A stretch of DNA of 64,000 nt from Nocardioides kongjuensis (GCF_013409625.1 NZ_JACCBF010000001.1:1302001-1366000), one strand, 5' to 3'. Positions 7,236 to 15,303 are shown, numbered from the stretch's first letter. Numbers and translations are program-made. The notes: generated by a model from the sequence alone, not told the origin.

Positions 7236-9143
7236 ATGTCCCGAACCCAGCGCTCCCACCGAGCGCGGATCCAGCTCCGGCGCCGCCGCTCGCTCGCGAT
7301 CCTCAGCTGTCTGGTGCTGGCCGTCGCGGCCGCACTCCTCCCGTCCGGGCCGGCCCGGGCGGCCACCAACCCCTTCAACATCGACGGCAGCGTGCCCGAT
7401 GCCGGCACCGTCCAGCTCAACGACCCGTTCGGGGCCGTCAAGGAGCTCGGGCCCAAGAACGGGACCTCCACCAAGATCGGCGTGATCCACACCGCCGCCC
7501 CGCCGATGCTCGACACCACCAACCCCAACGGGCAGGTCGACCTGCGGCGCGCGTGGCTCGACCTCAAGCGCGACAGCGACAACAACGACTGGGTCTACTT
7601 CGCGTGGGAGCGCGATGCGAACACCGGGAGCGGCTTCATCGCCTTCGAGTTCATGAAGAGCGGCGTCCCGGCGGCCTGCAACGGTTACAACAACACCGAG
7701 GCGCAGCTGATCGCGAGCTGCAACCCGTGGAAGGACCGGCAAGCCGGCGACTTCCTCATCCTGTGGGACCAGCAGGGGTCCAGCACCACGCTCTACAAGC
7801 GGGTCTGGCAGCAGTCCGGCTCCAACCTCGTCCTCGGCGCCAGCCAGACGATCGTCAACGGCGAGGCGAAGTTCAGCGCCGACGGCTTCAAGGGTGAGGC
7901 CGCGGTGAACATCACCGCCGAGGGCCTCTCGACCGCCGGCGCCTGCGTGTCGTTCGCGAACGTCATCCCGAGCACGGTCACCGGCAACTCCGACCAGGCC
8001 GACTACAAGGACACGATCCTCCAGGTGCTGCCGCCGATCAGCAACTGCACGGCCACCATCGTGACCACGCCCAAGGACGGCTCCGGAGCGGCGATCCCGG
8101 CCGGCGGGCTGTCCATCGGCACCGGCGTCACCTCGGTGAAGGACTCCGCGACCATCAGCCTGGCCGGAGGCTCCGCGACACCGAGCGGATCGGTCTCCTT
8201 CTTCTTGTGCCAGCAGGCCAGCGGGACCTGCACGACGGGCGGCACCTCGGTCGGGTCGGTCAGCATCGCCGGCGGCACCTTCCCCAAGACGGTGAGCTCG
8301 CCGACGGCGTACGTCACCTCGGCTGGACGCTACTGCTGGCGGGCCGAGTGGCCGGGCGACGCAGCCAACGGGATCCCCGCGACGAGCGACTCCGCGGCGA
8401 CCGAGTGCTTCACGGTCAACCCGGTGACGCCGACGCTGTCGACCACGGCCGGCGCTGACGTCGTACTCGGCAACGCCGTGACCGACAGCGCTGCGCTCGG
8501 CGGCACGGCGACCCGGCCGGCCACGCCGGTGATCAACCTGACCGGCACGGCGGGACCGGCAGCGGACGGGACGATCACGTTCAAGCTGTACGGCCCGAGC
8601 GACACCGGCTGTGGTGCGCTGGTCTTCACCTCGAGCACGGTCCCGGTGAGCGGCAACGGCACCTACAACGCCCCGTCGTTCACCCCCACCGCGCCGGGGA
8701 ACTACCACTGGGTGGCCGTCTACAGCGGCTCCTCGCCCAACACCTCGGCCGTCACGCACAACGCCGTGTGCACCGACACCGACGAGGACGTGACCGTGTC
8801 CGACGTGCCGTCGTCGATCTCGACGGCCCAGCGCTGGGTGCCGAACGACTCCGCTACGGTCTCCGCCCCTGCCGGCGGGAACCTGAGTGGGACCGTCCAC
8901 TTCGCCCTCTACGCCAACGGCACCTGCTCCGGCTCGGCGATCTACACCGAGGACAAGGCCGTCAGCGGTTCGTCGCCGCGGACGGTCTCGACGTCGAACA
9001 CCACCGCGCAGGACGCGACAGGCACGTTCTCGTGGGGCGTCAGCTACGACAGTGACAACCCGGCCCAACGCGACATCCCGGCGAGCTGCCAGGAGACGTC
9101 GTCGCTGACCGTGGCGAACGGGAGCAGCGTCTCGAGTCCCTGA
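7236..9143 (+). CDS. Secreted protein with Ig-like (Big_3-type) repeats
   Basis: The 635-residue product starts at ATG 7236 behind a GGGGGG ribosome-binding site. It has a basic N region, a hydrophobic segment LAILSCLVLAVAAALLP and a likely cleavage site after ARA (about residue 43). The first 230 mature residues form a domain with WVYFAWERDANTGSGFIAFEF and paired cysteines. They are followed by at least three beta-rich repeats of about 110 residues, each with a pattern like GTITFKLYGPSDTGCGALVF ... GNYHWVAVYSGS. These resemble bacterial Ig-like domains. There is no LPXTG or C-terminal membrane segment, so it is probably released or held non-covalently. Function is unknown; adhesion or surface-layer roles are guesses. 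Confidence 0.82.
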   Translation: MSRTQRSHRARIQLRRRRSLAILSCLVLAVAAALLPSGPARAATNPFNIDGSVPDAGTVQLNDPFGAVKELGPKNGTSTKIGVIHTAAPPMLDTTNPNGQVDLRRAWLDLKRDSDNNDWVYFAWERDANTGSGFIAFEFMKSGVPAACNGYNNTEAQLIASCNPWKDRQAGDFLILWDQQGSSTTLYKRVWQQSGSNLVLGASQTIVNGEAKFSADGFKGEAAVNITAEGLSTAGACVSFANVIPSTVTGNSDQADYKDTILQVLPPISNCTATIVTTPKDGSGAAIPAGGLSIGTGVTSVKDSATISLAGGSATPSGSVSFFLCQQASGTCTTGGTSVGSVSIAGGTFPKTVSSPTAYVTSAGRYCWRAEWPGDAANGIPATSDSAATECFTVNPVTPTLSTTAGADVVLGNAVTDSAALGGTATRPATPVINLTGTAGPAADGTITFKLYGPSDTGCGALVFTSSTVPVSGNGTYNAPSFTPTAPGNYHWVAVYSGSSPNTSAVTHNAVCTDTDEDVTVSDVPSSISTAQRWVPNDSATVSAPAGGNLSGTVHFALYANGTCSGSAIYTEDKAVSGSSPRTVSTSNTTAQDATGTFSWGVSYDSDNPAQRDIPASCQETSSLTVANGSSVSSP

Positions 9144-9153
9144 TCCTGGAGGA

Positions 9154-9194
9154 ACGGGAGGCGGGGCGGCACCCGAGGCCGTGCCGCCTCCCGT
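9154..9194 (+). terminator. GC-rich hairpin after the secreted-protein gene
   Basis: A hairpin forms between ACGGGAGGCGG...CAC and GTGCCGCCTCCCGT, with a 5-nt bulge in the left arm and an 8-nt loop. It starts 11 bp after the stop of the Ig-like gene and ends before the convergent NTF2-like gene. There is no T-tract, as is common for actinobacterial terminators. Confidence 0.6.
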
Positions 9195-9217
9195 CCGGGC
9201 CACGAGCCGGCGAGGGC

Positions 9218-9568
9218 TCAGGCGGGAACCTTGTCGAGGAACCCGTGCACGTCGCGGATCCGGCCGTCCTCGTCGAGCACGACGACGTCGAACCCGACGA
9301 CGACCGGCTCGGCGCCCGCCGGCCCGAGCCCCCACTGGAACCGGATCCTGTCGTGGTGGCCGTCCACGGCACCGACGGGCGTGAAGACGAACCCCGGGAA
9401 CTGGGCGTGCACGCCGTCGACCAGGGCGTCCAGCCCGGCGTGCCCGGACACCTGGGCGAGCGGGTCGGTGTAGCTCACGTCGGGCGAGAAGTGCTCGACC
9501 AGGAGCTGCTCCCGGTCGGCGGGCGCGGCGTTCCAGGTGGCGAGGTAGGCGTCGACGAGGTGGTTCAT
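9218..9568 (-). CDS. Nuclear transport factor 2 / SnoaL-like protein
   Basis: This 116-residue protein has the SnoaL-like cone fold pattern: an N-terminal helix DAYLATWN, then LVEHFSPDVSYTDPLAQVSGHAGLDALVDGV, and a C-terminal sheet RIRFQWGLG ... VVGFDVVVLDEDGRIRDVHGFLDKVP. Such proteins are small isomerases, hydrolases or ligand-binding domains; no specific substrate is evident. It is divergent from the XRE regulator gene and shares with it a 120-bp promoter region that holds a near-perfect 21-bp palindrome, so it is the likely target of that regulator. Confidence 0.8.
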   Translation of the reverse strand: MNHLVDAYLATWNAAPADREQLLVEHFSPDVSYTDPLAQVSGHAGLDALVDGVHAQFPGFVFTPVGAVDGHHDRIRFQWGLGPAGAEPVVVGFDVVVLDEDGRIRDVHGFLDKVPA

Positions 9569-9635
9569 GGTCTGCTCCGTTCGGTGCTGGTCGGGTGGGA
9601 CGGGCACCACCGTGGCCCGACCCGGGGGAGCAGGG

Positions 9636-9656
9636 CCATGACCTCCGAGGTCATGG
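9636..9656. promoter_or_regulatory. 21-bp palindromic operator between NTF2-like and XRE genes
   Basis: The arms CCATGACCTC and GAGGTCATGG are exact 10-bp inverted repeats around a single central base. The centre lies 79 bp from the NTF2-like start and 43 bp from the XRE start. It is the only strong palindrome in the divergent promoter, so the adjacent XRE/MmyB-type regulator probably binds it and controls both genes. Confidence 0.7.
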
Positions 9657-9688
9657 GGCGTCGGCCGGGGGCTGCCTAGGGTGGGGCC

Positions 9689-10465
9689 ATGACCACGCTC
9701 GTGGACGGTCCGCAGGTCGGCCCGATGCTCCGCTCGTGGCGCGAGCGACGCCGGTTCAGCCAGCAGGAGCTGTCGAACCTCTCGACGGTCTCGACGCGCC
9801 ACCTGAGCCGGGTGGAGACGGGCCGAGCGCACCCGACGCCGGAGATGATCCTGCACCTGGCCGACAACCTCGAGGTGCCGCTGCGTGAGCGCAACCAGCT
9901 GCTGCTCGCGGCCGGCTACGCACCGCGCTACTCCGAGCAGTCGCTCGACGACGGTTCGCTGGCGGTCGTGATGGAGGGCCTGCGCGGCCTGCTCGACGCG
10001 CACCTGCCGTACCCCGCGGTGCTGCTCGACGACCACTGGGACGTCGTCGACGCCAACACCGCCATCGGTGTGCTGCTCGCGGGTTGCGGGGCCGCGCTGC
10101 TCGAGCCGCCGGTCAACGTCGTCCGGCTGTGCCTGCACCCCGACGGGCTCGCCTCGCGGATCGAGAACCTCGACCAGTGGGCCGGCCACCTGCACCACCA
10201 GGCGCTCAGTCGCGCCGAGCACACCCACGACCCCCGCCACCACGCCCTGGTCGCCGAGATCGTCCGGCTGTACGGCGGCACCCCCCGCCTCGACGCCTCG
10301 CTCGGCCCGGTGCTCAGCCTCCAGCTGCGCACCGACGACGCGGTCCTGCGGATGTTCAGCACCTCGGCCCAGCTGACCACCGCCACCGACGCGGCCCTCG
10401 AGGGGCTGCGACTCGAGACGTTCCTGCCGGCCGACCGCGCGACCAGGGAGTTCTTCGCGGGATAG
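9689..10465 (+). CDS. XRE-family regulator with MmyB-like ligand domain
   Basis: The first 65 residues form a helix-turn-helix of the XRE type: LRSWRERRRFSQQELSNLSTVSTRHLSRVETGRAHPTPEMILHLADNL. Residues 85-255 match the MmyB-like C-terminal domain, with the typical PAVLLDDHWDVVDANTAIGVLL, LEPPVNVVRLCLHPDGLASRIENL and TFLPADRATREFF blocks. That domain resembles PAS-like small-molecule sensors. The gene is divergent from an NTF2-like gene and is followed after 9 bp by an MDR oxidoreductase. The 21-bp palindrome in its promoter suggests autoregulation. Confidence 0.9.
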   Translation: MTTLVDGPQVGPMLRSWRERRRFSQQELSNLSTVSTRHLSRVETGRAHPTPEMILHLADNLEVPLRERNQLLLAAGYAPRYSEQSLDDGSLAVVMEGLRGLLDAHLPYPAVLLDDHWDVVDANTAIGVLLAGCGAALLEPPVNVVRLCLHPDGLASRIENLDQWAGHLHHQALSRAEHTHDPRHHALVAEIVRLYGGTPRLDASLGPVLSLQLRTDDAVLRMFSTSAQLTTATDAALEGLRLETFLPADRATREFFAG

Positions 10466-10474
10466 GTTCGGTCC

Positions 10475-11491
10475 GTGCAGACCACCCAGATCCGGCTCGC
10501 CGCGCGCCCCGTCGGCGAGCCCACCGACGACGACTTCGCCTTCGTCACCGAGGAGCTCCCCGCCCTCGAGGACGGCCAGGTCCTGCTGCGGACGATCTAC
10601 CTCTCGCTCGACCCCTACATGCGCGGCCGGATGAGTGCCGCGAAGTCGTACGCCGAGCCGGTGCCGGTCGGCGGGGTGATGGTCGGGCAGACCGTCTGCG
10701 AGGTGGTCGAGAGCCGTTCGGAGCGCCGCGCGGTCGGGGACGTCGTCCTGGCCTACACCGGCTGGCAGACGTACGCCGTCGCCGACGCCCGGCACACCCG
10801 CCGGCTCGACCCCGACGCCGCGCCGGTCTCCACCGCCCTGGGCGTGCTCGGCATGCCGGGCTTCACGGCGTACGCCGGGCTCCTGGAGATCGGCCGCCCG
10901 CAGCCGGGAGAGACCGTGGTCGTGGCCGCGGCCACCGGACCGGTCGGCTCGGCCGTCGGCCAGATCGCGCAGATCAAGGGTGCCCGCTCGGTCGGCATCG
11001 CCGGGGGAGCCGAGAAGGTCCGCGCGCTCACCGAGGAGTTCGGCTTCGACGTCGCCCTCGACCACCGTTCCCCGACGTTCCACGAGGACCTCGCCGCCGC
11101 GACGCCCGACGGCATCGACGTCTACTTCGAGAACGTCGGCGGCACCGTTGCCGACGAGGTGACCCGGCGGCTCAACCGGTACGCGCGGATCCCGGTCTGC
11201 GGCCTGGTCGCCAACTACAACGCGACCGAGGCGCCGGCCGGGCCGGACCGGCTGCCCGGGTTCATGGCCCGGGTGCTCACCTTGAGCCTGACCATCCGCG
11301 GCTTCATCCAGAGCGAGTTCGAGGCGACCCTGACCGAGTCGTTCCAGCGCGACATGACCGCGTGGGTCCGCGACGGGAAGGTCCGCTACCGCGAGGACGT
11401 CGTCGAGGGCCTCGTGAACGCGCCCGAGGCGTTCCGCGGCCTGCTCGTGGGACGCAACTTCGGCAAGCTGCTGGTGAAGGTCGGAGAATGA
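10475..11491 (+). CDS. NADP-dependent MDR oxidoreductase (leukotriene B4 12-hydroxydehydrogenase / CurA type)
   Basis: This 338-residue protein lacks zinc-binding cysteines and shows the zinc-independent LTB4DH/CurA signature: TIYLSLDPYMRGRMS near residue 45, LGVLGMPGFTAYAGLLEIGRPQPGETVVVAAATGPVGSAVGQIA in the middle, and DVYFENVGG near residue 222. It should reduce alpha,beta-unsaturated ketones or aldehydes with NADPH. It starts at GTG 10475, 9 bp after the XRE stop, and its stop overlaps the ATG of the GntR gene (ATGA). It probably shares a transcript with both regulators. Confidence 0.92.
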   Translation: MQTTQIRLAARPVGEPTDDDFAFVTEELPALEDGQVLLRTIYLSLDPYMRGRMSAAKSYAEPVPVGGVMVGQTVCEVVESRSERRAVGDVVLAYTGWQTYAVADARHTRRLDPDAAPVSTALGVLGMPGFTAYAGLLEIGRPQPGETVVVAAATGPVGSAVGQIAQIKGARSVGIAGGAEKVRALTEEFGFDVALDHRSPTFHEDLAAATPDGIDVYFENVGGTVADEVTRRLNRYARIPVCGLVANYNATEAPAGPDRLPGFMARVLTLSLTIRGFIQSEFEATLTESFQRDMTAWVRDGKVRYREDVVEGLVNAPEAFRGLLVGRNFGKLLVKVGE

Positions 11492-12183
11492 CCACCATGG
11501 AGGAGCGCACTGACTTCGAGTCGGAGGCGGCCCGGGTCGCCGCGGCGATCCGCGACCAGATCCTCGACGGGACCCGCGTGCCCGGCAGCAAGCTGGTCGA
11601 GCGCGACCTGGCCGACGAGCTGGGCGTGAGCCGGGTGCCGGTCCGCGACGCGCTCAAGACGCTGGTCACCGAGGGCCTGGTCACGCCGCGGCCGCGCACC
11701 TGGGCGGTCGTGCGGGAGTTCTCCCCGGCCGACGTCGCCGACCTCAACGAGGTCCGCTCGGCGCTCGAGGTGCTCACCTTCCGCCTGGCCGCGAACCGCC
11801 GTACGCGTGACGGGTTGGCGCGGCTGCGGGCGGTGCTCGACACCGAGCACGAGGCCGTGAGGCGCAAGGACACCGCCATGGCGCGGCGAGCGGCCGCCGA
11901 CTTCCACGAGCAGGTGACCATGCTCGCCGGCAATGAGCTGCTGCACGAGATCGGTGGCTTCCTCAAGAGCCGGATCCGCTGGCTGCTCCTGCAGCACGAG
12001 GACGTCGACGGCGTCGCCGACGAGCACCAGGCGCTCTACGACGCGATCGCCGAGCGCGACGTCGCCCGGGTGAGCACGCTGATCCTGGCCCACATGGGCA
12101 ACATCCGCTACCTCGACGACCCGGCCTGGCGCGACGAGGACCCGCTGCTCGGGGGGATGGCGGGCGTCGAGTCCGCGGGGTGA
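11488..12183 (+). CDS. GntR family (FadR/FCD-type) transcriptional regulator
   Basis: The N-terminal winged helix (about residues 12-75) contains VAAAIRDQILDGTRVPGSKLVERDLADELGVSRVPVRDALKTLVTEGLV, a clean GntR DNA-binding domain. Residues 85-215 are an all-helical FCD ligand domain with LNEVRSALEVLTFRLAA and the conserved metal-site histidines (DFHEQV, DEHQALYDAI). The ATG at 11488 overlaps the preceding stop. Two TGGYATACCA sites lie between this gene and the NCS1 permease; they are probably its operators. The ligand could be a substrate of that permease. Confidence 0.92.
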   Translation: MTTMEERTDFESEAARVAAAIRDQILDGTRVPGSKLVERDLADELGVSRVPVRDALKTLVTEGLVTPRPRTWAVVREFSPADVADLNEVRSALEVLTFRLAANRRTRDGLARLRAVLDTEHEAVRRKDTAMARRAAADFHEQVTMLAGNELLHEIGGFLKSRIRWLLLQHEDVDGVADEHQALYDAIAERDVARVSTLILAHMGNIRYLDDPAWRDEDPLLGGMAGVESAG

Positions 12184-12224
12184 GCCCGGTGGGCGGGCGG
12201 GGGTTCCCCCCATCCGCATCAGGA

Positions 12225-12234
12225 TGGTATACCA
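12225..12234. promoter_or_regulatory. GntR operator 1
   Basis: TGGTATACCA is a perfect 10-bp palindrome of the T-N-GTATAC-N-A type typical for FadR-subfamily GntR regulators. It lies 42 bp after the GntR stop and 99 bp before the permease start, and is followed by ATCCGG. Confidence 0.7.
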
Positions 12235-12278
12235 ATCCGGTGTGATGACGACCGTGCGGTCGTCGCGCGCCGATTCGA

Positions 12279-12288
12279 TGGCATACCA
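12279..12288. promoter_or_regulatory. GntR operator 2
   Basis: TGGCATACCA differs from operator 1 by one base and is 54 bp downstream, about five helical turns, so two dimers would lie on the same DNA face. It ends 44 bp before the permease ATG, a position that would block or overlap the promoter. Confidence 0.68.
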
Positions 12289-12332
12289 ACTTCCGGGCAG
12301 CCCGACGCCCGGCCCAGCAGAGAGTCCTGCCG

Positions 12333-13652
12333 ATGACGACCTCCACGGGATCCCCGTCCGGTACCGACCGGGACCAGGCGCCCGGGCGCGAGCTCGAGTC
12401 CGAGTTCGAGCACAGCCCCGTCCCCGAGACGCACCGCAAGTCGCTCCTGACGGTCTCGGCCGTCTGGTTCGGCTTCCCGATGATCCTGACCAACGCAATC
12501 CCCGGCGGCCTGGTCGTCGCGCTGCTCGGCTTCTGGCAGGGTGTCGCGGCGATCCTGGTCGCCAACGCCATCATGTTCGTCTACGTCAGCCTGCTCAGCT
12601 ACCGCGCCGGCCAGACCGGCAAGAGCTTCGCGCTGCAGGCCACCGAGACCTTCGGCACCCTCGGCTACGCCATCGCGTCCGGATTCCTCGCGACGGTCGT
12701 GGTCGGCTGGTTCGCCTTCAACACCGGCGCGACCGGGGCCAGCCTCAACCAGGCCTTCGGCTGGAACGAGACGCTCGTCGTGCTGGTCGCCGGCACCGCC
12801 TTCATCGCCGTCACGTACGTCGGCATCAAGGCCCTCTCGTGGCTCGGTGCCGTCGCTGCGCCGCTGTTCATCGTCGCGGTGGTCGTCGCGATCGTGGTGG
12901 CCGCGAGCACGGCGGACTTCTCGCAGGTGACCAGCTACGCCGGGGTCGGCGGGGGAGCGATGACCTTCGGTGTCGCGGTCACCTCGATCATGGCGACCTT
13001 CGCCGACTCCGGCACGATGACCGCCGACTTCACCCGCTGGTCGCGCAACGGACGTGAGGCCGTGCTCGCCACCGTCACCGCGTTCCCCGTCGCCAGCCTG
13101 GTCGCCCAGCTCAGCGGCGGCATCCTGGTCGCGGCCGGCGCCATCGCCAACGCCAGCGCGGTCGGCGGCGACTTCACGCCGATCCTCACCGGCGAGGACA
13201 ACGTCGTGCTCAACGCCTTCGTCGTGGTCTTCGTGCTGATCAACCTCGGCTCGGTCTGCACCCACTGCCTCTACAACGGCGCCCTCGGCTGGTCGCACCT
13301 GACCCGCTCGACGATGCGGCTGCTCACCCTCGTGCTCGGCGTGCTGGGCGTGGTCGTCGCCCTGGCCGGCGCCTGGCACCACTTCGTGAGCTGGCTGGCC
13401 TTCCTCGGCGTCCTCGTGCCCCCGCTCGGCGCGGTCCTCATCGCCGACCAGGTCCTGCTCCGCAGCCGTCTCGCCGGGCGCGCCGAGTCGCCCGTCCGCG
13501 TCACCGCGTTCCTGGCGTGGGCGATCGGCGCCGGCGCCGCGGTGATCGTCCACTACTCCGCGGACTTCCTGTCCGACGCGGTGGTCGGCCTGGTCGTCGG
13601 GCTGGTCGCCTACCTCGTCATCGAGAACGTCAGGACGCCAACCCGCGCGTGA
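12333..13652 (+). CDS. NCS1-family cytosine/purine permease
   Basis: The 439-residue product has a hydrophilic N-terminal 35 residues and about 12 hydrophobic helices. The start of the membrane domain, TVSAVWFGFPMILTNAIPGGLVVALLGFWQGVAAILVANAIMFVY, and the later TFADSGTMTADFTRWSRNGREA are hallmarks of CodB-like NCS1 carriers, which take up cytosine or related nucleobases or hydantoins with cations. No deaminase or hydantoinase gene is adjacent, so the substrate stays open. Two GntR sites in the promoter suggest repression by the upstream GntR protein. The last 23 bp overlap the convergent TetR gene. Confidence 0.92.
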   Translation: MTTSTGSPSGTDRDQAPGRELESEFEHSPVPETHRKSLLTVSAVWFGFPMILTNAIPGGLVVALLGFWQGVAAILVANAIMFVYVSLLSYRAGQTGKSFALQATETFGTLGYAIASGFLATVVVGWFAFNTGATGASLNQAFGWNETLVVLVAGTAFIAVTYVGIKALSWLGAVAAPLFIVAVVVAIVVAASTADFSQVTSYAGVGGGAMTFGVAVTSIMATFADSGTMTADFTRWSRNGREAVLATVTAFPVASLVAQLSGGILVAAGAIANASAVGGDFTPILTGEDNVVLNAFVVVFVLINLGSVCTHCLYNGALGWSHLTRSTMRLLTLVLGVLGVVVALAGAWHHFVSWLAFLGVLVPPLGAVLIADQVLLRSRLAGRAESPVRVTAFLAWAIGAGAAVIVHYSADFLSDAVVGLVVGLVAYLVIENVRTPTRA

Positions 13653-14229
13653 GCGCCCGCAGGCACCGGACGGCCAGCTCCACCGGTGCCGCGGGACTCT
13701 CGCCCTGCGCCCAGTCCTCCAGCGACACCCGGATCGCGTCCGTCGCCGCAGCCGCCACGAGCCTCAGCTCGAGCGGGTCGGTGGCGGGCGCGATCGTCTC
13801 GAGGACCGGCGCCAGCCGCGCCTCCGAGTCGCGATTGACCCGGTACCAGACGGCGGCCAGGTCCGGATCCTCCTCGGCTGCGCGCAGCAGGCCGCGCACC
13901 CACGGGAGGTCGGCGGAGCTCGCGTCGCCGGCGCCGAGCGAGTCGCGGATCGCTGCCTCGACGGCCGGGATCAGGGGTACGCCGGGCTCGGTCGCCGCCA
14001 GCCGCGCCCGCCAGGCGTCACCCCCGACCGTCAGCAGCGGCGCGACCGCGTCCTCCTTGGTCCGGCTGTAGCGGTAGAAGGTCCGCAGCCCGATCCCGGC
14101 CGCTGCCGCGATCGCCTCGGCCGTCGTACCCGCGGCGCCGTGCTCGGTGAAGAGCCGGGCGGCCACGCGCGCGATCTCGAGCTGCGTCGCTGCCCGGCGA
14201 CGCTCGGTCAGGCTCGAGGTCTCGCTCAC
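13630..14229 (-). CDS. TetR family regulator
   Basis: This 199-residue regulator starts at a GTG. Residues 12-60 form the TetR helix-turn-helix: TQLEIARVAARLFTEHGAAGTTAEAIAAAAGIGLRTFYRYSRTKEDAV. The C-terminal two thirds are helical and form a ligand domain of the size usual in the family. It is divergent from the SDR gene at 14346. The 116-bp region between them holds two kinds of inverted repeats, so it probably represses itself and the SDR gene. The inducer is unknown. Confidence 0.9.
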   Translation of the reverse strand: MSETSSLTERRRAATQLEIARVAARLFTEHGAAGTTAEAIAAAAGIGLRTFYRYSRTKEDAVAPLLTVGGDAWRARLAATEPGVPLIPAVEAAIRDSLGAGDASSADLPWVRGLLRAAEEDPDLAAVWYRVNRDSEARLAPVLETIAPATDPLELRLVAAAATDAIRVSLEDWAQGESPAAPVELAVRCLRALTRGLAS

Positions 14230-14239
14230 AGGGACGAGC

Positions 14240-14293
14240 CTAGCGATTTCTCCTCGCTAGCGGGCATATTGTGCCGTCATGGCACGTTGTGCC
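14240..14293. promoter_or_regulatory. TetR/SDR divergent operator region
   Basis: Two elements are visible. CTAGCGA (14240-14246) and TCGCTAG (14254-14260) form a 7-bp-arm inverted repeat directly before the TetR start. GTGCC (14271-14275), GGCAC (14281-14285) and GTGCC (14289-14293) alternate in orientation, so they form two overlapping palindromes closer to the SDR gene. Either could bind the TetR dimer; the first is the more TetR-like by arm and spacer length. Confidence 0.5.
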
Positions 14294-14345
14294 AATCGAT
14301 CGCGATGACACCGAGGCCACCGCGACGAGCGAGAGGAATTTCGAG

Positions 14346-15143
14346 ATGAACCGTTACGAGGGACGCCGGGCTCTGGTCACCGGAGGCGGCTCGGGCATCG
14401 GCCAGGCCACCGTGCTGCGCATGCTGGACGAGGGCGGCAGCGTCGTGGCTGCCGACGTGAGCGAGGCCGGTCTGGCCGACACCGTCACCAAGGCGGCGGC
14501 GCTGGACGGCGACGCGACCGGCCGGCTGACCACGGTCGTCATGAACATCGCCGACGAGGAGTCGGTCAGGTCCGGGGTCACCGCCGCCGTCGAGGAGCTC
14601 GGTGGGCTGGACGTCGTCGTCAACGCGGCCGGCATCCTGCGCTCGAGCCACACGCACGAGACCAGCCTCGAGTCGTTCGAGCAGGTGCTCCGGGTCAACC
14701 TGGTCGGCACCTTCCTCGTCATCCGCGAGACCATCCCCGCGCTGCGCGAGGGCAAGGGCGCCGCGGTCGTGAACTTCAGCTCCACCTCGGCGATGTTCGC
14801 GCACCCGTACATGGCGGCGTACGCAGCGAGCAAGGGCGGCATCCAGTCGATGACCCACGCGCTCGCCTCCGAGTACGCCGGCGCCGGTATCCGCTTCACC
14901 TCCGTCCAGCCCGGCTCGATCTCCTCGGGCATGACCGACGGCTCGGGCGCGAGCGGGCAGAGCGCCGGCCCGGGCCTGCCGGAGGACGCCGACATGAGCC
15001 TGTTCCTGAAGCTCGCCCCTGCCCTCGGCCAGGGCTTCGCGGGCCCCGAGACCGTCGCCGGCGTCGTGGCGATGCTCGCCAGCGAGGACGGGGCGTTCAT
15101 CACCGGCACCGAGGTCCGCATCGACGGTGGCACCCACTTCTGA
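14346..15143 (+). CDS. SDR family oxidoreductase
   Basis: This is a 265-residue classical SDR: TGGGSGIGQAT at residue 13, VVAADVSEA after strand 2, VVNAAGILRSS near residue 95, catalytic S (NFSSTS), then Y and K in YAASKGG. It ends with FITGTEVRIDGGTHF. The ATG at 14346 follows GAGAGGA by 9 nt and gives the normal family N terminus; an earlier GTG at 14271 would add 25 atypical residues. It probably oxidises a hydroxy-acyl or steroid-like substrate and is controlled by the divergent TetR gene. A palindromic array follows it. Confidence 0.92.
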   Translation: MNRYEGRRALVTGGGSGIGQATVLRMLDEGGSVVAADVSEAGLADTVTKAAALDGDATGRLTTVVMNIADEESVRSGVTAAVEELGGLDVVVNAAGILRSSHTHETSLESFEQVLRVNLVGTFLVIRETIPALREGKGAAVVNFSSTSAMFAHPYMAAYAASKGGIQSMTHALASEYAGAGIRFTSVQPGSISSGMTDGSGASGQSAGPGLPEDADMSLFLKLAPALGQGFAGPETVAGVVAMLASEDGAFITGTEVRIDGGTHF

Positions 15144-15153
15144 GAGCGGTGGG

Positions 15154-15292
15154 TGTCAGTTTCACCGGTCGACCGGTGAAACTCGCGCTTGGACGAGGAA
15201 GCATCCTCGTCCAAGCGCCAGTTTTGTCGTCCAGCCCTGACAGTTTCGTCGGTCAAGCGTCAGTTTCACCGGCCGGCCGGTGAAACTGACGC
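15154..15292. repeat. Nested palindrome array (intergenic)
   Basis: Between the SDR stop and the AurF-like gene lie three large palindromes. The first (15158-15183) is a 26-bp perfect palindrome with arms AGTTTCACCGGTC. The second (15185-15218) is a 15-bp perfect stem with arm GCGCTTGGACGAGGA and a 4-nt loop. The third (15257-15292) is a 36-bp perfect palindrome with arm GCGTCAGTTTCACCGGCC. The word YCAGTTTYRYCGGYC recurs in at least three direct and two inverted copies. The second hairpin plus its TTTT could terminate transcription; the rest looks like a REP/BIME-type intergenic repeat. Confidence 0.85.
15185..15222 (+). terminator. 15-bp perfect stem-loop, likely terminator of the SDR gene
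   Basis: A perfect 15-bp GC-rich stem (15185-15199 with 15204-15218) and a 4-nt AGCA loop are followed by CAGTTTTG. The hairpin lies 42 bp after the SDR stop. It fits an intrinsic terminator, though it is embedded in a larger repeat. Confidence 0.55.
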
Positions 15293-15303
15293 GGGGCCCC
15301 CTT

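Noticed and set aside
7038..9335. Minus-strand 765-codon frame opposite the secreted protein
   Set aside because: Low-complexity translation without domains; the plus strand has a signal peptide and Ig repeats.
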